From: an uncultured Lachnospiraceae bacterium
Lineage (GTDB): Bacteria > Bacillota > Clostridia > Lachnospirales > Lachnospiraceae
NCBI GenBank assembly: GCA_902782655.1
Contig: CACZNY010000042.1
Span: 1-13,261, forward strand
DNA: 13,261 nucleotides
Direction of reading: 5' to 3'
Shown piece after piece: positions 8,801 through 13,261 of this stretch (positions are counted from its first letter, which is position 1; each line of letters starts with the position of its first letter). Under the pieces are notes generated by a model that made no database searches, was not told the DNA's origin, and saw only the letters and a program-made list of their open reading frames with translations. Made by a program: the position numbers and the translations under genes.

Positions 8801-9440
8801 GTACTTCGAGCGGGCTGCCGAGGACAATTTCCTGAATGATACCATACTTGACGACAGGCTCTTCATAGGCCTTCTCGATTTTGCGATAGATGAGAAGATA
8901 AGTGATATAGAGGCTCTCTGTCTTCTGAGATTCTATGAGGGCAGAAGGGATATGAGATCGGACAGGATACTTTTCCCGTATCTCAGAGATCTTGCGGAGA
9001 GGGACATCATCTTTGACTTCTTTATCTCCTATAAGGATCTGATACCGTCGCTGTCGCTTTTTGCCGAGGATGTTTTTGTCAAACACAGGAACGAGCCGGG
9101 GGCAAGGGTTGTGATGAATTACCGTCTCGATGATGAGGAGGAGATGGCTGAATTCAAGACCGAGGTCATGAGAGAATTATTCCCCGGGGTATATCAGGCA
9201 AGGGGAGCCATCTTCCCGGGAGAAACCCTTCAGTACTATATCACCGTGGAGGGAAGGGGAGCCACCTTCAGTGATGTGGAAAGGGCGGACGAGAGGCTTA
9301 CCAACGGAGAGAAGAGGTTTGATATCCTGCAGGATGCCCTGGCAAGCCTTAAAATGGAGGATAATGAAAGCTTCATCGAGCTTTGCGAGGATTATATAAT
9401 TAAGGACAGGATAGTAAAGGAGATCATATGGGCAGAGTGA
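5844..9440 (+). CDS. Giant beta-domain plus helical-repeat protein, DUF5717-like
   Basis: 1198-aa protein of unknown function. I recall this length and pairing as the DUF5717 family of Lachnospiraceae, unverified here. No signal peptide or clear membrane segment is visible, so it is probably cytoplasmic. An N-terminal beta-rich domain (~14-105) ends in RIPVTLSV. It is followed by a helical linker with FTNLAKEDFEEAVRLFY (~115-135) and a second beta-rich domain (~185-280) ending in VSIPVFVD. Both beta units look like Ig/ASH-type sandwiches, by pattern only. Residues ~290-660 are amphipathic helix pairs resembling a TPR/HEAT solenoid (for example RLMQAQLLLAARRYSEADIVL). A short beta insert (~670-735) separates a second helical stretch (~735-1085). 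A C-terminal beta segment (~1086-1137, with GETLQYYI) precedes a helical tail. No catalytic motif was recognised. Its end overlaps the next gene by 13 nt, and the context suggests a scaffold for the Hsp70-like neighbour (inference). Confidence 0.85.
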   Translation: MSLSLSIKRIEETCMTGTTIAGSFIIDAWEGKRHVSHISFILRCSHRRIKLSVTDYNGDLPMEGLLISYEISTYGFDPGTVYKGFISVISDQGEDRIPVTLSVIREQIRSSRGPIRNLFHFTNLAKEDFEEAVRLFYTEDARRIFEEGERDTFFKYRAFSACQGRGRDFEGVEEFLVETGKKPPVLLNFAEASVMEQDVYEDREIIITVRKSGWGYPGFKLEGSDDFIELERQEYGISDFEGNFAEVRFKILSEKLHEGHNFGRILLNSLHSTVSIPVFVDMSSSDRAGRERIRARRSVTLRLMKEFICFRIGDVSGEEWIRRSNQLIERLLLSDRNDPESRLMQAQLLLAARRYSEADIVLGAVEREMENRDFDDELTAYYIYLRAMCDREKADIRTAVRQVWDLYNRSPGSWRILWVLIYLDETIKMSPERERSLIEELVDTGMRSPLMYLEAYSVLSHDPSLIRKLSDFEINVLMFAVKHGLMRKELSDQVSLLSQRMRGFDQRLIRIMEAYYNEFADNEMLSSICSYLIRNGITDRRYYTFFEKAVEKDIGVTNLFDFYLYTKNQGSTKLLPKNVLMYYCMENDLPPVFRSYVYANMIVNEKEAAPYLHQCRSECAGFAASRLLSDNMDENLAIIIDYLDFFRNGEALPADSREMEKAVIRNGFVRLILVDDPCIRSVIAVEDAFGTERSASVKDGRAYISIYDNDYQLFFEDARGRRFGGTYVSYEDIRLLRLGEYLEGTDFPDTDDPGLWVALSEMGRSYITINDKNVRYVRRMIDSGLISRKFKEGLLTSLLRYYFDNDMLTELTDVLAVLDASRLTMEERNEYVRFCSMRADDEEAYRVIGEYGSYGMDPRILMRISTRFIEENGVTSGAYSFGMDDNVTGGRAVFTPDPVLLEIASATFRDNKYNEVILEFLSRYYEGTTRELKDIWRACMDFETDPSIIEGRIIEQMLATGAYIGERDQIFFDYLTKDASTHVVGEYFERAAEDNFLNDTILDDRLFIGLLDFAIDEKISDIEALCLLRFYEGRRDMRSDRILFPYLRDLAERDIIFDFFISYKDLIPSLSLFAEDVFVKHRNEPGARVVMNYRLDDEEEMAEFKTEVMRELFPGVYQARGAIFPGETLQYYITVEGRGATFSDVERADERLTNGEKRFDILQDALASLKMEDNESFIELCEDYIIKDRIVKEIIWAE
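9416..9422 (+). promoter_or_regulatory. Ribosome binding site inside the end of the DUF5717-like gene
   Basis: AAAGGAG lies within the last codons of the upstream gene, 5 nt before the ATG at 9428. It supports that ATG even though it makes the two genes overlap by 13 nt in different frames. Confidence 0.75.
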
Positions 9441-10654
9441 TAGGATATGATCTGACTGAGCTTTACTGTCAGGTGAGCGTAGGTACAGCAGGACCCGGAG
9501 GCGAGGAGGTTCAGTCCGTACCGGTAAAGGCGGGGCTTGAAAAATATGTGATACCCGTAGCGGCCTATATAAGAGGCGACGGAGAGATACTCTACGGGGA
9601 GGAGGCCATAAAGGCTGCCGGGGATAACGGTGGTCTGATAACCGGCCTCATAAATAATGCCGCCCAAAAAGCCGTCATCGAAAGAAACGGCAGGGACTAT
9701 GAATACAGCGGGCTGCTTGCGGGCTTCATGAAAAAGACCATCCATCTGTCTTCGGTGATCTCACCTCTTGATCAGGCTGAGAGGGTGGTGATAGCCCTTG
9801 CGGATCTTTCCTCCCCGCTTGTGGAGGCTGTGGAGGAGGCTGCTTCCTTCCTTAAGGAGGAGGGGCTTCAATACAGGATAATAGGGTATCCGGAGTGCTT
9901 CTTTTATTATGCCATGAATCAGGATCCCGAGCTTACGAAGAATAAGGTCGCGCTTTTTGATTATGACGGGAGTGTGGTACGGGGACTCCTGCTTTATACA
10001 AGGGTGGATACGAGACCTCATCTTTGCATGGTGGAGAGAAGGGATTTTGATATGCCGATGAAGGACGATATGTGCTTCCTCGAGGTTGCGCGTTCGCTTC
10101 TTGATTCAGAGATCGTATCTGCGGTATACCTTTCCGGTGAGGGATTTGAGGGAGGATGGCTCAAAAGCTCGGTATCCTATCTTTGCGAAAGAAGGAGAAG
10201 GGTATTCCAGGGCAGAAACCTCTATACAAAGGGAGCCTGCTATGCGGGAATAGATGACAGGGACGGCAATCCCACCCTTAAGGACTGCGTGTTTTTTGAT
10301 GATGACAAGCTTGTATCAAATGTGGGGATATATGTTTCGAGCAACGGACAGGAAACCTACGTGCCCATGTTCAGCGCCGGTATAAACTGGTATGAGGCGA
10401 AGGGAGCCGGGGAATTCTATCTGGACTCTGACAGGGAGATAAGGATAAGGCTTGAGTCTTATTTTACCAGGGAGGTAAGGTTTTCAGCCATAAGATGCGA
10501 CACCTTCCCCAAAAGGCCCTCGGGATGCACCAGGGTAAGGCTTGAGGTAAAGATGAAGGATTCCTCCTGCCTGCTCTGCAGGGTATATGACCTGGGCTTC
10601 GGAGATATATATCATACATCACAGGAGATGGTTGAAACGGAGATATTCATATAG
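9428..10654 (+). CDS. Divergent Hsp70/actin-fold protein, DUF5716-like
   Basis: 408-aa protein that I recall as the DUF5716 family (unverified). By eye it follows the Hsp70 plan. The opening VIGYDLTELYCQVS corresponds to the phosphate-1 strand (DnaK has GIDLGTTNS), and YIRGDGEILYGEEAIKAA corresponds to DnaK's segment around LVGQPAKRQ. ALFDYDGSVV (175-184) sits at phosphate-2 (DLGGGTFD), SGEGFEGG (236-243) at the adenosine loop (VGGxTRMP), and GACYAG (269-274) at the closing helix. Residues ~294-400 look like an Hsp70 beta substrate-binding domain, with FPKRPSGCTRVRLEVKMKD matching the IPPAPRGVPQIEVTFDID region. No helical lid follows. The TT and GGT residues that hold ATP phosphates are replaced, so ATP hydrolysis may be weak or lost. 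The nucleotide-binding part is ~275 aa against ~385 in DnaK. It is probably cytoplasmic and could instead be another actin-fold relative. Function is unknown. Confidence 0.8.
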   Translation: MGRVIGYDLTELYCQVSVGTAGPGGEEVQSVPVKAGLEKYVIPVAAYIRGDGEILYGEEAIKAAGDNGGLITGLINNAAQKAVIERNGRDYEYSGLLAGFMKKTIHLSSVISPLDQAERVVIALADLSSPLVEAVEEAASFLKEEGLQYRIIGYPECFFYYAMNQDPELTKNKVALFDYDGSVVRGLLLYTRVDTRPHLCMVERRDFDMPMKDDMCFLEVARSLLDSEIVSAVYLSGEGFEGGWLKSSVSYLCERRRRVFQGRNLYTKGACYAGIDDRDGNPTLKDCVFFDDDKLVSNVGIYVSSNGQETYVPMFSAGINWYEAKGAGEFYLDSDREIRIRLESYFTREVRFSAIRCDTFPKRPSGCTRVRLEVKMKDSSCLLCRVYDLGFGDIYHTSQEMVETEIFI

Positions 10655-11427
10655 TGTTATACGAGCCGATAGGAGAATATTCAAAAAGCGCATACTACAT
10701 CCCCGAGCTTTCGGCCAATGTACATTGCTTTGAGGAGCTGGCCTACATAGTAAGGGGAAAGATATATGATGTGGGCGATTTCATCATGAAGGATGATGTG
10801 CTTTATTTCGTGCGCGATGATCTGGGACTTGGTGATCTGGCAGAGAGACTCTACCGGTCAAGACCGCAGCTTGAAGCCTATATCAAGGCTCTGCTTTCCT
10901 ACAGGCACTATATGTCCGGGGATGTCATAGAGGAGCTTTGCCAGAGCCTTAAGGACGGAAGCGGGGCAAAGGAATACGTAAGACTTATCTCAAGAGGTGA
11001 TTTTTTCAGCCAGAACGGCAGATACAGACCTGCGCTTTTGATGTATGAGCATGCCAGGGAGCTCATGGATGAGGAATCGGAAAAAGAGGACTTGACCTAC
11101 AATGAACTTGTGGTTAAGCTTGGAAAGCTGTATGCTTTGTTCTTCATGTTTGAAAAGGCGGCTGAGTGTTTTGCCATCGCAGGGGACGACAGGAGGACTT
11201 TCTTTTGCAGGAAGCTTTCCCTGTCGCGGGTGGAGTATACGGAGCTGCTTCTTAAGGAGCGCCCGGATGAGCGCCTGACTTATGAGATCGATGAAATGAC
11301 CAAGGAGCCTGCAGAGATAGCGGCTCTAAAGCTCAGCCTTAAGGAGAACCGTACATACGGGCGGGATCTGGCGCTTAAAAGACTAAGCTCCAGACTTAAG
11401 GCTGAATACAGAAGGATTTCACAGTAA
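10654..11427 (+). CDS. Small TPR-like protein of unknown function
   Basis: 257-aa soluble protein that I do not recognise as a named family. The N-terminal third (~15-100) is an alpha-helical module, with NVHCFEELAYIVRG leading into a run of acidic and hydrophobic helices. Residues ~120-180 contain two TPR-like helix pairs, SQNGRYRPALLMYEHARELM and LGKLYALFFMFEKAAECFAIAG, with the small and aromatic residues of the TPR spacing. The tail (~230-257) is a basic helix. There is no signal peptide or membrane segment. The start is GTG, sharing one base with the upstream TAG stop, with GGAG at 10639-10642 as its ribosome site. Its end shares one base with the next ATG. TPR proteins commonly bind Hsp70 or act as assembly adaptors; that role here is inference from its place between the Hsp70-like and membrane genes. 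Confidence 0.78.
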   Translation: MLYEPIGEYSKSAYYIPELSANVHCFEELAYIVRGKIYDVGDFIMKDDVLYFVRDDLGLGDLAERLYRSRPQLEAYIKALLSYRHYMSGDVIEELCQSLKDGSGAKEYVRLISRGDFFSQNGRYRPALLMYEHARELMDEESEKEDLTYNELVVKLGKLYALFFMFEKAAECFAIAGDDRRTFFCRKLSLSRVEYTELLLKERPDERLTYEIDEMTKEPAEIAALKLSLKENRTYGRDLALKRLSSRLKAEYRRISQ

Positions 11428-12671
11428 TGGGTTTATTATCAAGGCTAAAGGACTGGATAACCGCAAAGGATATAGAGGAATTCGAGGAATACGAGTACCG
11501 GAAGGATAACGGCTACTTCGACGACGGATATATGAAGACCGAGATCCCCGAGATCGAGACCATTGACCGTGCCGAGGTGGATATGTCCTCCAGACATCTG
11601 AGGCAGAGGTATATCAAAAATCTATGCGACCTGATGGCTGAGTGCACTGATGAGATAGAGAATGCCTCGAGGGAATACAGGTATGTGACGGATTATCTTC
11701 GTGACTGTGAGATCATAGAACAGATCCCGGAAGATTCCAATAATTCGCTTGTGAATTCTGCGGAAAACGTGATCCGTCTGATGAAGAAAAACCAGATCCA
11801 TACCAATAAGCTCGGCAGGATCAGCGAGAGCAAATACAATCAGATGCAGAATATAGCGGGAGATATGCCCAAGGCATTTGAGGAGCTTAAGGCTAATGAG
11901 GAATATAAGGAGATAGTAAGGGACGATCTGAGGAAGCTTGAGGGGGAGAAGGTTTCAAGGCAGTTCATGAGGAGCGATGCCAGGGTCAAGGAGCTCAGCT
12001 GCAGGAATATAGCTGTGATCACTGTATTTGCCATGGCTTTCGTGATGATAATCCTTTTTCTTATGAAATTCATGTTTGACATGAAGGTGATGCCGGGCTT
12101 CATCATAGCAGCTGCTTTGGGCTCCGTAACCCTTGCTGTGACCTTTTCCTCCTTTCTTAATTCAAGGTCGCTTGATACGAGGCTTACGGGCCAGCTCAAT
12201 CAGATAATAAGCAAGCAGAATACGATCAAGATCAAATACGTTAACGTACAGAATCTCATCACCTACCAGTATGAGAAGTATCATGTGAATTCCTCGGAGG
12301 AGCTTGCATACTACTGGGCCTTGTATCTTGACGAAAAGAAGGAAAGGGATCTCATACGCAGAATGAGCCATGATCTGGACAACGCGGAGGAGAGATTCAT
12401 GCAGGAGCTCATCAATGCGAATGTAAGCTTTCCCACGCTTTGGCTTCATCAGGCGGAGGCTGTGGCGGATAAGCGGGAGATGGTGGAGCTTCGGCATGAG
12501 CTTGTGGCAAGAAGACAGGGCTTAAGGAAGAGGATCTCCTATAATACGGACAACAGAGAGGCGGCCAAGAAGGAGGTACAGGATCTGGTGATGAAATACC
12601 CTAATTACGCCAATGAGATACTTGAGATAGTAGGCTCATATGATGATTCAGACGCCCAAAGTACTGAATAA
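11427..12671 (+). CDS. Two-pass membrane protein with flanking coiled coils
   Basis: 414-aa protein with no recognised family. An acidic, tyrosine-rich N-terminus (~1-45, with EEFEEYEYRKDNGYFDDGY) is followed by a long helical, heptad-like stretch (~60-190). Two hydrophobic helices (~194-213 and ~222-243) are separated by only ~8 residues and so form a hairpin. A second long charged helical region (~250-400) follows. Both large flanks should lie on the same side of the membrane, most likely the cytoplasm, since there is no signal peptide and the residues around the helices are basic. It begins with an ATG overlapping the upstream TAA by one base, behind AAGGA at 11412-11416. It is the last gene before a 75-nt gap, and the likely membrane anchor of the preceding three proteins (inference). 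No enzyme motif is seen. Confidence 0.8.
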   Translation: MGLLSRLKDWITAKDIEEFEEYEYRKDNGYFDDGYMKTEIPEIETIDRAEVDMSSRHLRQRYIKNLCDLMAECTDEIENASREYRYVTDYLRDCEIIEQIPEDSNNSLVNSAENVIRLMKKNQIHTNKLGRISESKYNQMQNIAGDMPKAFEELKANEEYKEIVRDDLRKLEGEKVSRQFMRSDARVKELSCRNIAVITVFAMAFVMIILFLMKFMFDMKVMPGFIIAAALGSVTLAVTFSSFLNSRSLDTRLTGQLNQIISKQNTIKIKYVNVQNLITYQYEKYHVNSSEELAYYWALYLDEKKERDLIRRMSHDLDNAEERFMQELINANVSFPTLWLHQAEAVADKREMVELRHELVARRQGLRKRISYNTDNREAAKKEVQDLVMKYPNYANEILEIVGSYDDSDAQSTE

Positions 12672-12746
12672 CTGTTTTGAAAGAGCCGGTCTTCAGCTTC
12701 GGATTAAGCCGGATATAAGCGATTTTTAAGAGGAGGTAAATCTTAT
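12672..12746 (+). promoter_or_regulatory. Intergenic gap before purB, possible weak promoter
   Basis: This is the only gap longer than 6 nt between genes in the window. It holds a TATAAG at 12714-12719 that could serve as a -10 element, with a poor -35 candidate, TCTTCA at 12690-12695, 18 nt upstream. A purB-specific promoter is plausible because the gene belongs to a separate pathway, but readthrough from the upstream unit is equally possible. Confidence 0.3.
12731..12737 (+). promoter_or_regulatory. Ribosome binding site of purB
   Basis: AGGAGGT lies 9 nt before the ATG at 12747. It is a near-perfect Shine-Dalgarno match, stronger than those of the overlapping genes upstream, and fixes the purB start. 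Confidence 0.85.
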
Positions 12747-13261
12747 ATGGCAGGAACTGACAGATACATAAGCCCGCTCTCCGAAAGGTATGCGGGAGAG
12801 GAGATGCAGCATGTTTTCTCTGAGGATAAGAAGTTTTCCACCTGGAGGAAGCTATGGATAGCTCTGGCCGAGGTCGAGAAGGAGCTGGGACTTGATATAA
12901 AGGACGAGCAGATAGAGGAGATGAAGTCTCATGTGTACGATATAAACTATGAGACTGCAAGGGAGCGGGAAAAGGAAGTAAGGCATGATGTTATGAGCCA
13001 TGTATATGCTTTCGGAAAGCAGTGCCCGAAGGCTGCGGGCATCATACACCTCGGCGCCACCTCCTGCTATGTGGGAGACAATACAGATATCATCATCATG
13101 AAGGAAGCCCTTGATATAGTCAAAAAAAAGCTTGTGAATGTCATAGAAAGGCTCTCGGTCTTTGCTGACAGATACAAGGACATGCCAACCCTGGGCTTCA
13201 CACATTTCCAGCCGGCCCAGCCCACCACTGTCGGGAAAAGGGCATCGCTCTGGCTTCAGGA
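12747..13261 (+). CDS. purB: Adenylosuccinate lyase, N-terminal part (cut by window edge)
   Basis: The first 171 codons of PurB, which cleaves fumarate from SAICAR and from adenylosuccinate in purine synthesis and acts as a cytoplasmic homotetramer. The fragment covers domain 1 and the beginning of the helical domain. Conserved features are RHDVMSH with H80, IHLGATS with H101, T105 and S106, the DNTD following it (111-114), and the loop [14 protein letters not shown], whose H153 corresponds to the catalytic acid histidine. The [10 protein letters not shown] sequence is the form shared by clostridial and eukaryotic ADSL rather than the B. subtilis type; full proteins of this type are about 475 aa, so roughly 300 residues lie beyond the window. 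It is separated from the upstream genes by 75 nt and has its own strong ribosome site, so it may be a separate unit. Confidence 0.95.
   Translation, partial: MAGTDRYISPLSERYAGEEMQHVFSEDKKFSTWRKLWIALAEVEKELGLDIKDEQIEEMKSHVYDINYETAREREKEVRHDVMSHVYAFGKQCPKAAGIIHLGATSCYVGDNTDIIIMKEALDIVKKKLVNVIERLSVFADRYKDMPTLGFTHFQPAQPTTVGKRASLWLQ

Noticed and set aside
9428..10654. Calling the 408-aa protein DnaK or HscA
   Set aside because: The ATP-binding motifs are not conserved, the nucleotide-binding part is about 110 residues short and the lid is missing, so a chaperone gene symbol would mislead.
5844..12671. Phage, toxin-antitoxin or defence island interpretation of the unknown block
   Set aside because: There is no nuclease, integrase, toxin or phage structural motif, codon use matches the flanking housekeeping genes, and no repeats or att-like borders are visible.
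12677..12719. TTGAAA at 12677-12682 as the -35 partner of TATAAG at 12714-12719
   Set aside because: The spacing is 31 nt, far from the usual 16-18 nt for a sigma-70-type promoter.
12686..12727. Possible rho-independent terminator before purB
   Set aside because: CCGG/CCGG and GCTT/AAGC pairings can be drawn before a run of five T, but the stems are short, bulged and mutually exclusive, so no stable hairpin is convincing.
12852..13205. 117-aa minus-strand frame opposite purB
   Set aside because: It is antisense to a clearly conserved PurB coding region, with no ribosome site or family resemblance.

Overview
The window looks like ordinary chromosomal DNA from an anaerobic Firmicute, most likely a Lachnospiraceae-type Clostridium relative. 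The evidence is the dense one-strand gene packing, strong AGGAGG-type ribosome sites, heavy use of ATA (Ile) and AGA/AGG (Arg) codons, intermediate GC, a PurB of the clostridial type, and a pair of large proteins that I recognise from memory as DUF5717 and DUF5716, families I associate with Lachnospiraceae. The genus cannot be fixed from sequence alone. I saw no RNA genes, insertion sequences, CRISPR arrays or long repeats.

Layout: nine genes, all on the + strand. (1) 9-1940, one half of an ABC exporter with fused membrane and ATPase domains. (2) 1937-3310, trkA, and (3) 3317-4762, trkH, the regulatory and channel subunits of a Trk/Ktr-type K+ uptake system. (4) 4759-5847, a fold-type I PLP enzyme of the HisC/CobD aminotransferase group. 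(5) 5844-9440, a 1198-aa DUF5717-like protein. (6) 9428-10654, a 408-aa DUF5716-like protein that reads as a divergent Hsp70/actin-fold protein. (7) 10654-11427, a 257-aa TPR-like protein. (8) 11427-12671, a 414-aa protein with a central membrane hairpin and flanking coiled coils. (9) 12747-13261, the first 171 codons of purB, cut by the window edge.

Genes 1 to 8 overlap by 1 to 13 nt or are separated by only 6 nt (trkA-trkH), so they look like one translationally coupled unit of about 12.7 kb. The only real intergenic gap is the 75 nt before purB. Three genes start with GTG or TTG, each behind a Shine-Dalgarno-like site.

The part most worth attention is the four-gene block 5844-12671. It encodes a giant helical-repeat scaffold with beta domains, an Hsp70-like protein whose nucleotide-binding motifs are badly eroded, a small TPR-like protein, and a two-pass membrane protein with long coiled coils. 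None has a signal peptide. Together they suggest an uncharacterised cytoplasmic machine anchored to the inner face of the membrane, built around a pseudo-chaperone or actin-like core. Its function is unknown, and the assembly is inferred only from gene order, overlaps and protein architecture. The upstream exporter, K+ and aminotransferase genes are recognisable families whose link to the block is co-transcription only.
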